Assembly (NCBI GenBank): GCA_023375675.1
Contig: JALQBC010000047.1
Span: 62,001 to 126,000, forward strand
Direction: 5' to 3'
Source: Cytospora piceicola
Taxonomy: Eukaryota > Ascomycota > Sordariomycetes > Diaporthales > Cytosporaceae
DNA: 64,000 nucleotides
Positions 21,800 through 32,672 of the stretch are shown piece after piece (positions within the stretch are counted from its first letter, which is position 1; the number at the start of each line of letters is the position of its first letter). Below the pieces are notes generated by a model, which saw only the letters and a list, made by a program, of their open reading frames with translations, was not told where the DNA came from and did no database searches. The translations under genes were made by a program, and so were the position numbers.

Positions 21800-23169
21800 A
21801 TGTGGCGCTTGCTAGGCTACCCGCAAGGAGAAGATACTCCCAAGCCCGAGCCAAGACGAGGGCTCCCGTCATCATGGTACCGCTCGCCGGCCATGTATCA
21901 GCTGGAACGTCGCAGCATCTTTTCGCAGAAATGGATCCTCGTCACACATAATCTTCGACTCACGGAAACCGGCAATTTCGTTTCGTTCACCTATGCCAAC
22001 TTCTCTTTCTTCCTCGTCCGTGACCGCAGCGGGAATATCAACGGGTTCCACAATATCTGTCGCCACCGGGCGTACCCTGTAGTCGAGAAGCGCTGTGGCA
22101 CAGCCAGCATCCTGAGTTGCAAATACCACGGCTGGTCGTACGGCTTCAAGGGAAACCTTGCCAAGGCGCCGCGGTTCGACACTGTCGAGGGCTTCGACAA
22201 AAGCCAGCATGGCCTCCTCCCCGTGCATGTCCATGTCGACAAGGCTGGGTTTGTGTGGGTGAATCTCGAGGCCACTGCAGATGGCGAGAAGCCCAGTGTC
22301 AGGTGGGAGGATCAGCTGCGGAATATCGACGAGAGTGAAAGGATGAACAAGTTTGACCTCGCGGAGGAGTTTGTTTACGATCATGAATGGGATATGGACC
22401 TGGATGCCAACTGGAAGGGTCTTATCGAGAACTACAACGAGTGTTATCACTGCTCTACAGCACATCCGCTCATCGCCGGGGTTTCGGACGTCTCCAAGTA
22501 TCGCGTAGAGCCAAACGGGGAGGGCATACTGGAGCATGAGATCATCAACAAAAATCTGGAGGAAAAACAGTTTCGCAGGTCGATCACCTTCTTCTACCCT
22601 AGCACCTCTGTCACAATCACGTAAGTCAATGTGTCAGGGGCTGGAGTGTCAAAGTCTACAAATACTGATCAAACTCCAGAGAGAACATGTTCTACATACA
22701 ACGTATGATCCCTGTGACGGCTACCACGAGCAAGATTGAGAACGAAGTATACCGACATAAGAACGCCACGGACGATGAATTCGACAAGATCAGTGCTTTC
22801 TACCACCAGGTCCTGGAAGAGGATAAGGAACTCTGCGATGGAGCACAGAGGAATATTAATGGTGGCGTATATGTCAACGGAGAGTATCACCCCGACAAAG
22901 AAAAGGTAATGGCCAACCAACTCCCCACATTCGAGCTTTCTATTCTAATTGCCAGTGTGCAGGGACCGCTACATTTCCAAGATACAGTTCGACGGGATGT
23001 AATGGGACACAGGAGAAAGGAGGAGGAACAAGGTGGGCAAGAGATCTGGCCGGCGGTACCAAAAGTTACTGGGGAGATGAAGACAAGAAAGTTGGATGAG
23101 GAAGAGGCGTTTTGCTCAAAGCTCGAGTCAGAGAGTTGTATGGGAGCAAGGCCAGAGCTAGTATGGTGA
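21800..23169 (+). CDS. Rieske non-heme iron oxygenase, choline monooxygenase-like large subunit
   Basis: join(21800..22620,22680..22905,22963..23169), 417 aa. Introns are 59 and 57 nt. The Rieske cluster site is exact C-x-H-x17-C-x2-H: C87, H89, C107, H110. The mononuclear iron site follows in an ENYNECYHCSTAHP segment with H217 and H222. The third iron ligand I could not place with certainty. The fold is the alpha subunit type of choline monooxygenase, glycine betaine and stachydrine demethylases. No reductase partner is visible nearby, so electrons must come from an unlinked reductase. An in-frame ATG at 21749 would add 17 residues; I prefer 21800 because MWRLLGY matches the compact start of fungal relatives. 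It sits directly beside the hxnY-like gene but is not one of the eleven known hxn genes. Substrate unknown; N-demethylation is a family-based guess. Confidence 0.87.
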
Positions 23170-23597
23170 TATACGCAGCATAAATGCCTGCATCATCAAT
23201 TAATACCTGTGCTCAGTAAATTACTGGAACTACATGTGCACCATGAGATGCAGAGTTGAAGTGTGCTATCTTACTTGCCCGACTTACTCCACTTATATTC
23301 CACGTTTACCTATATCGCAGGGCTATGAATGTTTCCTTCATGCCCTACTTTCTATGCATTTCACAGTCCGCGGGTGAGGGTTGCCTAAGGGGTCCACCAC
23401 TTTAGTTGGATGGTTCGTTGTGAGGCACTTCGGCTAACGGCATCCACCAGCCAACCAACCAACAATTAGCCAACCAACCAACACAACACGGCCACTCAAA
23501 GTCCTTTCAACAATAGCGTGTCCGCAATTATATTTTCCTTTCACCTGACTCAACAACACACTGCCTTTGGTATGCGCACTCAGGCTTTCCCCAAGCG
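23170..23597. other. Intergenic region between Rieske oxygenase and P450 genes
   Basis: About 0.43 kb between two genes in tandem. It contains a short AACCAACC-type run near 23451-23480 and no supported gene. Confidence 0.4.
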
Positions 23598-25447
23598 ATG
23601 ACGGTCCCTTCTGTTGTCTTGCCGGATACCACGACCATCCTCACTATTGTCCTCGCAAGTGTATGTTATTCATGATATGTCCCCGGGTCGTTTAGCGTTG
23701 CTTCTCGTGGCGGCGTCCTCTCCAGGGCTACGAGTGTTCTCTTCCACATCGTCTCTTTGTGACAATTTCCGGACTGACATCGACTCGATAAACAGATCTC
23801 ACTGTATGCTACGGCAAGATGTATCTACTTGTTACATTTCCACCCGTTGTCGAAGTTTCCCGGCCCGAGAATAGCCGCTGTCTCTAATATCTGGTATGGC
23901 TACCATTGGTTAGTACAAAACACACCTGCGAGATGAGGTGTCCTATTGTTCTGACTTCAGAGTCTAGGCTGTCAGGTCGATATCCCTGGGCCATGGAAAA
24001 CGTTCTCAGGACCTATGGTGAGTAATTCAGAAGCAAAATCAAGGTCATACCATCGTACAGGTCTTACACTCATGCTTTTGTCTAATTACTCATAGGCGAC
24101 GTCGTGCGCATTGCGCCCAATGATCTTGTGTTTGTCACGCCCAAGGCTTTCCATGACATATACACGCCCCACGAGAAGATGCACGAAGTCTTTGTCAAGA
24201 CGGACTTTCATGACATTATCGAGGACGGCGGTATCCTTTGGGAACAAGACCCAGTCAAACACCGCCGGACCCTAAAGCAATTGGCCCCAGCATTCAGCAC
24301 CAGGTCTCTTAAGAGAATCGAACCTACTATACAAAAATACGTCAACCTCTTCGTGGACAAGATGAAGTCGAATGGCGAGTCTGCGGGTGGTGTAAATCTC
24401 GTGGACTGGACAAACTGGCTGGCAATGAACACATCGGCCGACATGGCTTTCTGCATGGACACAGAGCTCCACAACGAGAAGCCCGGGCTTTTCCTCCGTG
24501 TGCTGAACGGCTTCAACAAATTCTTCACCGTCATGCAGGTCTTCAAGCGCTTCCCGCTCATCAAGCCACTGCAATATCTCTTCCTGCCCATTGCCCATCT
24601 GCGCTCCTTCGCTGAGCTCCACCAGGTGGGCAAGAACACTGTCGACGGGCGCATAGAGCGCAGAGGAGCCACAAGTCACGCGGATTTCTTCGAGCAGATG
24701 CTTCCCAGCGATGCCGAGCCACCCATCGAAAACTCCGGCGAGTACAACCGAATAGGCCACGTTGGCATTGAGCTCATGTTTGCGGGTTTTCAACCTATCT
24801 CTGATTGGTACTATGCAACACTGGTGTATTTGTTGCTGGAACCTGGGGCATGTACAAATTTGGTTGCCGAGATTCGTGAAGCTTTCACTCACTATGAAGA
24901 CATTGTGCCTGAGGCATTGGCTACGTTGCCGTACTTGAATGCATGCCTTGAGGAGTCGCTGCGTTTGTTCCCGGGAAATAACAACGGTCTGCCACGGGTC
25001 AGTCCTGGGGCTGTAGTCGATGGTAATTACATTCCGAAAGGGGTAAGCAAAACCCTTTATTTTCTGTGATAATGCTTGCACACAGGCTGATCCCGCGTAT
25101 AGACACATTGCCAGACAAGCATCTTTGCCTTTGCCCGCCAGGAGCGCTTTTTTTCCGACGCGCTCCAGTTCAGACCTCAGCGATGGCTGGCACCCGGCCA
25201 CGCCATGTTCGACGAGAAGTATGCCACAGACTCCCGAGATGGCTTTCACCCTTTTAGTCTGGGACCGAGGGTCTGCATCGGCAAAGAGGTCTCGTGGACC
25301 CAAGGCCGGCTATTTATGGCCAAGGTTCTCTGGACGTTTGATCTTGTCAAGCTGCCCGACCAGCATATTGATCTCGAGGAAGCACGTACGTGGGCCTTTT
25401 GGGTCAAGCCGGAAGTGCGAGTCAAATTCGTGCCCGTAAAGAGGTGA
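23598..25447 (+). CDS. Cytochrome P450 monooxygenase, microsomal type
   Basis: join(23598..23660,23796..23908,23968..24017,24096..25042,25103..25447), 505 aa. The first intron is long (135 nt); splicing it joins two halves of an N-terminal membrane anchor (about residues 11-35), followed by HPLSKFPGPR, the proline-rich hinge. The K-helix ExxR is at E362-R365, the FRPQRW motif follows, and the heme loop FSLGPRVCIG gives C449 as the heme ligand. The I-helix reads AGFQP at 305-309, so the usual acid-alcohol pair (AGxxT) is missing. That can mean unusual oxygen activation or a substrate-assisted enzyme. The gene runs in tandem after the Rieske gene. Family and substrate cannot be given from sequence alone. 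Its link to the nicotinate genes is by position only. Confidence 0.88.
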
Positions 25448-26577
25448 TTGACGAACCAAGTGATGGAGGAGGAGAGCGGTCTTGGGCCGTGATGTATTTT
25501 GTACAGTCTGACACTCTCTATACCCTAGGTCCATATTTGCGCAGGAAGCCATAATCCAGGAGAATCCATATTGGTAACGAGTAGGTCGAAGAAATCTTGA
25601 CCCGAGTAGAGTGTTACGAATGAAACTAAAAGGAGCACCTTCCAGAGCCTTGCAAGCGAAGAAGTGAAACACTAATTCGCCCTTGAGTCGACACGGATAA
25701 GATCTGGGGCTCGGAGTACCACTTCGTATTCGATACTTGGAGTAAACCAGGACCGCAGAGAGACATCTGGACAAACATTCTGCTCCAACGTTTCGGGGGC
25801 GTCGGGTGGTGCTGCCCTGGTATGAGATTGAGCCCTAACCCTACCCCTGAAGACAGCATTGTCCATCTACTCAAGTATGCAGATGCTCGCCAGACAGAAT
25901 ATACAGGCCGCCACATCGCATAGAAACAATGTTCAAGACTACTATATACATTGGTACGCAGGTATAGGTTGCCTTTAAATTATATGCCAATAATTTCTGT
26001 ATGTTACATGGCTTAAAGCAGAAGACTACCACACCAATGTTTGAGCAATCAAGGGGAAAACACCTTGCATTCAACCCCTAAATCCTAGATAATCAATATC
26101 GTCCAGACCTTGGAATCAATCCACATGCACCTGGGCAACATTGGAAATCAGCTTTAGGCTAAAGTGAGCAATATACAACAAACATCCCGATTACATAAAT
26201 ATGCACATTCCCAAAACGGCTGCCACGCAGACGTTGCCTTCAAAGACCTTTGACATGTACATATATGCAATTGACAGAATCCGGAAAATGGAGGGAAGTC
26301 CTTTGTTGGCAACCGCTAATTCTTGCAAAACAAGTCTTTCAGAGCACATGGCTCTTTCAACCCCAAATTCGCATTCGGAAAACCTACCACTGTGGAAGTC
26401 ATGAATAGTGTCTAGTATTAAACGAAGACCATTGCACTGCTCGGGCTCCAGTTGACAGAGATGTAGCATGGCACAATAAAACTCAAAGGTTCAATCATCC
26501 AACTTATTCTGCCTCAGTCCGCATCGACAAGCTGTTGCACAACATTATCCAAGGTCAATAAAATCACAAACAAGGAT
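25448..26577. other. Intergenic region without supported genes
   Basis: About 1.1 kb marking the right border of the catabolic cluster. The open frames are short and have no domain, splice partners or good starts. Composition is normal, not RIP-like. A short CCCTAACCCTA run at 25833-25843 is noted but too short to call telomeric. Confidence 0.45.
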
Positions 26578-28006
26578 ATGGCTCCAAGGAGACCTGCGGA
26601 CGACCATGACAGCGTCGAGGCGTCATCGAACAAGCGCCCAAGGATAGAAGATGAAGGAGTTGCCCGACTTCATCTGAGAGGTGGATCAGGTGAAACCCCA
26701 AGCAACCCGGCCAATCCACCATCTGTTCTCCAGAAACCTCCAGTGCCCGTCGCATTTCTCGGCTCATCCGTTCCAAATACCCCTAGTCAGCAAACCGCGG
26801 ATCAGCCATCAACTCCACCGAACCAAACAGATGCGAGTGCCAGCCTCCAGGGCCCTCAGCAACCACCACCCCGGACCAATCGGGTTCTCGCCGCAGCCCG
26901 GACCAGCACACAATGTACCCTCAAGGTCGGCACGGACGCCAACGGCCAGCCGATCCTCGAGAACGTCGTGCTGCTCCTGAAGCTCCAGGTGCACACGTGT
27001 TCCATCCCCTTCGAGACCCGTCTCGGGTACTTGGCCGGCATCATCCTGCGCCGCGAGGGGCCCCAAGGGCCGTACGACCAGCACATCGGGGAGGTCAGGG
27101 GCTGGAGGGTGTCCAAGACTTCCAGGACGCAGCTGAACGTCGACGATCGGTACTTTGTCCAGGAATTACTCAAAACGCCGCTGGATCAATTCGAAAAAGA
27201 TTCTACCTGGACTGAGCTAGCTAGTGCCTTGCGCGTCATGTATACCAATAACGGCGAACCCAGGGTTTCGGTCAATCCCTTGATGCGTCCGACGCTGGAT
27301 TTCTACGGGAGTGACCTGGTTTTCATACAGATGCTCCATATCAAGTTATCAGATGATGACGGGACTGTGGTATGTCTTGCTTCCTTCTACCATTCGCTTT
27401 TCCTTCTCTGGCACTTCAGCTGACGCGTCTACCACACAGTTCCAGGGTAATGGCTTTGGTCGCCTCGCCTTAGACATGTTCTATAGGCTCCTTTCATCTC
27501 GCCTCCTACCAGCCTGGTATGCCGTCAAGACACCAGCCACGTTCCTCCTCGTGCCCGCCATCCCCGAAGGCGAAAAGGGAAGGAGGTGGGATGAGAGCCG
27601 CCCGCCGGGCGAGGATGACAATGCGTTCTACGACCGGGTGGAGGCCACCCTGGCGAATATGTACAATAGGTGGGGATACGACATCTACAGACGTAGGGCC
27701 CAGCTGGTTCGGGCGGACAAGGGGGAGGCCCCCTACAAAGTGATCCTCACGGTGATGGGCCGCACGTTTGACAAACCGGTTCCCTCAGACCCCAATGACC
27801 GGATCCGGCGTGTCAAGGACCGTACGGCGCAGGACGCGCCGCAATTCTCCAGCCCGGCTGACAGTCCGATGCGCCAGCGCCAGCTCCCGCCCAGCGAGAG
27901 TACCGACGAGAATGACTTCAGCCAGCTTCTGGGACAGGTCGCAACTACCGGGGCTTCGACGGGCACCGGGATCCCAGGGCCCGCCCCCCTTGGCTCTGTA
28001 CCCTAA
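26578..28006 (+). CDS. Hypothetical protein with a possible GNAT-type N-acetyltransferase-like core
   Basis: join(26578..27369,27440..28006), 452 aa; the 70-nt intron (GTATGT...CACAG) is in a conserved-looking stretch. Residues 1-110 are Pro/Ser/Gln/Asn-rich and probably disordered, with a basic NKRPR stretch that could be a nuclear signal. A central folded part begins near residue 112. After splicing, the segment FQGNGFGRLALDMFYRLL resembles the acetyl-CoA-binding QxxGxG loop and helix of GNAT enzymes, and a later NMYNRWGYDIYRR resembles the C-terminal part of that fold. The last 60 residues are again low complexity. The similarity is weak; a GNAT-like domain is possible, and the substrate is unknown. 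I see no link to the catabolic cluster. Confidence 0.6.
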
Positions 28007-29422
28007 ACCGGGCCATGGGTTTGAGTGAGCATGTTTCGATTGATGATTTACAAGCCTTCAGCAATAATTCAAAGGCCCTCATGTTTCCCCAGGGTGAACG
28101 ATGGTTTACAAGCCTTCATGTGATGCAATCGGACTTGAGTTCATGTTATTGGGTTCAATGAGGTTTATCGTGTAATTATTTGGGAATGTGGACTCTGCGG
28201 TGGCAGCTGGCCCAGCTGTGAGGCGCAATATGCTGACGATGTCACCGCTTTCTACCCATGTGGGGCATTTTAATTTGATTCTGCATATCGAACACGAAAG
28301 CTTAAACGTTGTGTGTAATGTGGGAGGCTTGATTGTTGAGAAGTAAGTAGTGACCAGCTCGACAATAGGGGTGGTCTTGAAATCTCGGATGGCACTTGGG
28401 GTGGAAGCATTGCGAGCGAAGACTCCTGGTCACCGATTTTAACATGTAATCAAGTACTTACTTAAGTAGGCCGTCAGCAACAATAAGATATGATAGCCTC
28501 GGTGGCAGAGTAATAGCACACTGGTGCTAATGTCCTCATAACCCCCACGTATACTTTTAAGCCAGCGGCTCAACCGATAATCTAGATCGACTATCTCCTC
28601 GCCTTCCGATTCAGAATTGGATCAGTCTCCTCAAACTTCACTTCGGGACGACTGCCGGCTTGCCTGCCTATTACCATAGGCCGCTGTTAGGGAGGGAGTC
28701 CAACCCTCCACCTATGCTACGGTGCTCCAATTCAGTGCGTTCATCTTGGCTGGCGGTTATAAGCCGTGACCCGGCTGACCTGGCACCCGGGGACAATACC
28801 TACAGTAGCCAAATCGGGAACTCATGGGTCCGTTCCGGATTACTAGGCTCAAGGTTGGGATTTTCCTAGCTACCAACTCATCGAAAGGAGCTGCAGTCAG
28901 GGGGGCCGAATTCCCAATCCTTGATGCAAGCTTATCACACGTGGCTTCCCATCGAAATCCAACCTGTGGGCATGGTGGTCAGCAAAATGTACCTGCAGCC
29001 TTGTTAAAGAGACATAGCGCGTAGAGGCTGTGGAGACAGCTGAGGCAGGAAGCCGAGAGTGGGCCTCAAAGTAGTGGTACCGGTACTCTTTACATTCGCG
29101 TGACTTGGGGCCTGGGAGTATTTGTCGGATAATCAGACAAGGGGTCAAAAGGTCCTCCTCTTATATATCAAGGGTCATGGATACCCCCGGACCTTGCATA
29201 CTTAGGTACTTAGGCGTCTCCCAACAAGAGGCAGACTGCGATGCATGGCATCTCAACAAGAGGCAGATTTACCACCGGTATGTATTGTTTCGCCTCTCAC
29301 AGACTCTTGATAATATCAATTGGCATGCCAGTTTCATTTATCCTCCCCAGTCCCTATCTTGCTTATACATGCCCACTCGTTTTTGCTGACCTTGCATTGC
29401 CTGTTCTGGGTTAGACTTCCAA
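28007..29422. other. Intergenic region without supported genes
   Basis: About 1.4 kb. No gene model could be built: open frames are short, and none continues across plausible introns. Composition is ordinary, with some AT-rich patches. No tRNA passes inspection (see rejected items). Confidence 0.4.
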
Positions 29423-30466
29423 ATGGCTGAGGCTCTAGTCGCACTCGAGCGAGAGGATGCCCCTGCACTCCTGAAAGTCCGGCTGCCACTAACGCATCGT
29501 TTGAACTGCTTCATCCGGCTCTGGATCCTCAAGTTTCTAGCATACATTGCTTACAACGTCGTTAGGCTTGTCCAGCCACCACCAACGTCTATACGCCCCA
29601 CACTGGTTAAACCCTACTCATCTCGCCCGGGCCTCCCAACCCGGATCTACTATCCACCAAACTACAAGTCTGGGAACTTGCTACCACTCTATCTCAACAT
29701 TCATGGCGGCGGCTTCGCCCTTGGCGATACCCAGCAAGATGACGAATTCTGCACAATGTGGGCAAAGCGCACTGGAATGTTGATTGTCTCACTCGACTAC
29801 TCTAAGGCACCCTTGCATCCATTTCCTTCCGCTGTCCATGACATAGCCGCTGTCACCGACGCAGTCCTCGCCGACGCAAGTTTACCCATAGATAAAGCCG
29901 GGGTGATCATGGGAGGGTTCAGCGCAGGCGCGAACCTTGCCCTGTGCGCGAGCCAACTGCCCGGCCTGAAGGGGGCTATCTAGGCAGCATTGACGTTCTA
30001 CCCAATCGTGGATTGGAGCCACCCTCCCGACGTGAAGCTGCAAAGACGACCATACAAAGGTGGACCGAAGGATTCGCTGGAGATCCCGAGTTATTGGTTT
30101 GATTGGGCGTATGTCTCCCCGGGCCAAAACCGGCGTGACCCTTTGCTTAGCCCTTGCTATGCCCGGAAAGCGGATCTCCCACCCTGGATCTACGTTATTG
30201 GAGCCCAGTGGGATATCTTGAGGCTTGAAAGTCAGGAGATGATCCATGAACTGGCCGGCCTCGGAGCAAAAGAGGACCAGGAAGAAGACTTCGAAGAGGG
30301 AACGTATAAGTGGACGTTGGCAAGAGGATGCTCTCATGGCTTCACTCATCATTTCCTGCACAATGCAGAGGAAACAAGGAAGAGAGAGCAGAGGTGTCAG
30401 CCTTTTTTCGAGGAGGCAATAAAATGGGTGGAGAAAGTACTGGCAGAAGAGACCTGTAAGTTCTAG
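29423..30466 (+). pseudogene. Alpha/beta hydrolase of the hormone-sensitive-lipase/esterase family, interrupted by one in-frame stop
   Basis: A single frame runs from ATG 29423 to TAG 30464-30466 apart from one TAG at 29981-29983 (codon 187). All catalytic elements are present: oxyanion HGGG at 94-97, nucleophile S167 in GFSAG, D264 in QWDIL and H305 in SHGF, with an N-terminal hydrophobic helix. The full frame is 348 codons, the normal size for this esterase/arylacetamide-deacetylase-like group. Nothing else is damaged, so the loss looks recent. The stop fits a CAG to TAG change, a C to T transition in CpA context as made by RIP, and the AT-rich RIP block begins 2.7 kb downstream. No intron that would remove the stop is evident. 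Readthrough cannot be excluded. A product truncated at codon 187 would lack Asp and His. Confidence 0.8.
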
Positions 30467-31524
30467 CCTAAACCTTCGACAAGAGAATATCTGCTAATTG
30501 CGACCAAGCTTTGCCAAAAGCTGAGCTTATCTGTCACCGGCGTCATAAAGGCTTATGAGAGTTACGTGAGGTGGTTTATTGAGGCTTCTTGAGGTGCGTA
30601 CATCTCGAGATCAGTGGCGCAGCAGAGACTCAATTCTACGGCATTGCCAGGTTGCTTCCCATTTTCCAGTTGTTGTTTCTGTCGGAGGACCTAAGGGACA
30701 TACCAGAAGACAAAAAATTCTAGATAACAAATTGATAGAACAATTCCATTCCTGAGTTTAGAGTTTGCTAGCTGCTTATTTTGCTCTGAAGTAGCATCTT
30801 CTTATATTTTATCGTAGCTCAGATGCGACAATCGAGTATTGTGCAGTGGTGGAGTAAAAAGGAAGATCTGAGAAACGAAATGATTGTAGGTGGATTCCAA
30901 TGACACCGGAGAGTACTCTACTATATTACGTTCCGTACGTACCTTCAAATCCGTGAACGCGCCGCGACATTCAGACTTTTGTATCTAATGGTTCCCGGAG
31001 AAGAAGATCATAAAGTAATCAAGAAGAATTGTCTTCGAATCAAATGCATCCAGGACGATCATCGCTGCCCTATGCGGCACCACTGCATCCCACCAGTGGG
31101 CCCCTGATAAGGATGACACCGCTGACGCTGCTTGAAGTGAGGGGTTGATACTACTCTATCAACTTCATCTTGGCTCTTGTGCTCAATCTCACATGTCAAG
31201 TCCTTGCCCTACAGTGGCCAAGGTACTTGCACGCTGTGATGTTGCCTTGGCCAGGCGATCTTGCCCCCACACCGGCATCAACAAAGAGTCCAAGACGAGA
31301 TGATCCCCAGTAACGTTACTCTAATACATCCCTTTGCAGTGCGGATTCTTTCCAGGATGTGTCGATGACGCCTATCCTGCCCTTCTGGGCGCAGATGCAG
31401 GCAGAGTCGCGTTGGCACCGTGGATAGATAATAACGGAGATATGCCCACGGGCCACGGCGTAAAATACATTGATGATGTTTCCTAACTCTACTCCCGTAC
31501 TTGGCAGACCAGAAGAGATTCGTA
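30467..31524. other. Intergenic region without supported genes
   Basis: About 1.06 kb between the two damaged genes. No open frame with recognisable features on either strand. Mildly AT-rich but CpA and TpG are still common, so it is not RIP-degraded like the block to the right. Confidence 0.4.
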
Positions 31525-32672
31525 ATGAAGTTCTTGTCTCTTAATCCTGCCCTTATATATCTCTCGGCAACGGGTTTGTTGGGCCTCCTTCCATGGCTCT
31601 GTTCGTGCTTCACTGACAATTCTCATAGTCTTGGTCGCCGGAGACCTTCTTGGTATACCAACCCTCCCGTATGAGACATCAAATAACACATATTCACTGT
31701 CCACTGTCAAGAGGATCGTGGTCGACGCCCAGTATGCCTCCTCGGTGGACGACTCCAAGGAGACATTGATCCCGCCAACACTGGCCGAGTTTGCCGAGAT
31801 ATTCGCCGAAGACCTGAGCAGCATCTTCGACATAAACGCTGTCGTTGTGACAGGGAACGGTAGCACACATGGTAGCATCTTCCTTACCCTCGGCGATCCA
31901 AGCACCTACCTCAATGCATCTGGCAACCCATCCTCGGAGGGCTACACCCTCTCCGTTACCTCAAGCGGCATCACAGTCACAGGAGCAAGCCCCCTCGGGG
32001 TCTGGTGGGGGACAAGAACAGTCCTGCAGCAAGCCACCCTCGGCAATGGTTCCATCCCAGTCGGCACAGGGTCGGATACCCCTGGCTGGGGAACAAGAGG
32101 CATGATGCTCGACATGGGGCGGCATTTCTACCCCAAGGAGTTCGTCTCGGAGATGTGCGCATACATGTCTTTCTTCAAGCAAAACACTTTCCACCTGCAC
32201 CTCAGCGACAACCTGTACAACAACGTAGATCTCTACAGCCACGAGCGCTCGCTCGATATCTACGCTCGATTCCGGCTTTGGTCCGACTCGGAGGCCCTGG
32301 ACGGGCTGAACATGTACAAGAACGAGTCGTACACACGGGTGGACTTTGAAGAGATCCAAGCGTCATGTGCGTCTCGAGGCGTGACCATCATCCCCGAGAT
32401 CGAAGCCCCTGGACATGCCCTCGTTATCGTGCAGTAGAAGCCCGATATTGGATACTCTACGGACCTGAGTCTCCTCAATATCAGTCATCCCGATGCTATC
32501 CCCACGATGAAGACCATATGGGACGAGTTCCTCCCCTGGTTCCACACAAAGGTAGTGTGCATCGGCGCGGACGAATACACAGGCCCGTCAACGGACTATA
32601 ACACCTTTGTGAACATCATGGCCAGCTATATCGGCACCACGTCCGGGAAGGCGATCCGCACCTCGATAACGT
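31525..32672 (+). pseudogene. GH20 beta-N-acetylhexosaminidase, with in-frame stop and truncated by the AT-rich repeat block
   Basis: join(31525..31573,31629..~32672). The 55-nt intron (GTTTGT...CATAG) joins a signal peptide (MKFLSLNPALIYLSATVLVAG) to the mature enzyme. The GH20 substrate-binding domain precedes the catalytic barrel, with GMMLDMGR, a NTFHLHLSDN strand, EIEAPGHA and the catalytic Asp-Glu pair in GADEYTG (codons at 32570-32575). An in-frame TAG at 32435-32437 stands where relatives have Trp (TGG), a G to A change in TpG context, again RIP-like. The frame stays clean afterwards until about 32660, where similarity ends abruptly and AT-rich DNA begins. The C-terminal part of the barrel is missing from the window. 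Expected role before damage: secreted hydrolysis of chitobiose and related N-acetylglucosaminides. The exact junction is uncertain by 10-30 nt. Confidence 0.82.

Noticed and set aside
21872..22537. Antisense open frame (about 220 codons) opposite the Rieske gene
   Set aside because: No recognisable domain; fully explained by the sense gene with exact Rieske motifs.
24272..25303. Long antisense open frame (about 340 codons) opposite the P450 gene
   Set aside because: It spans the P450 exon and an intron, has no domain, and is the codon-bias shadow of the sense strand.
1..25447. Secondary-metabolite biosynthetic cluster
   Set aside because: No polyketide synthase, peptide synthetase, terpene cyclase or prenyltransferase is present; the enzyme set is catabolic.
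25833..25843. CCCTAACCCTA, like two telomere units
   Set aside because: Only 11 nt, in ordinary intergenic sequence; chance is a sufficient explanation.
28498..28560. Stretch resembling the 5' half of a tRNA-Met (GCCTCGGTGGCAGAGTAATA... CTCATAA)
   Set aside because: No T arm or matching acceptor 3' end follows, so no cloverleaf can be drawn.
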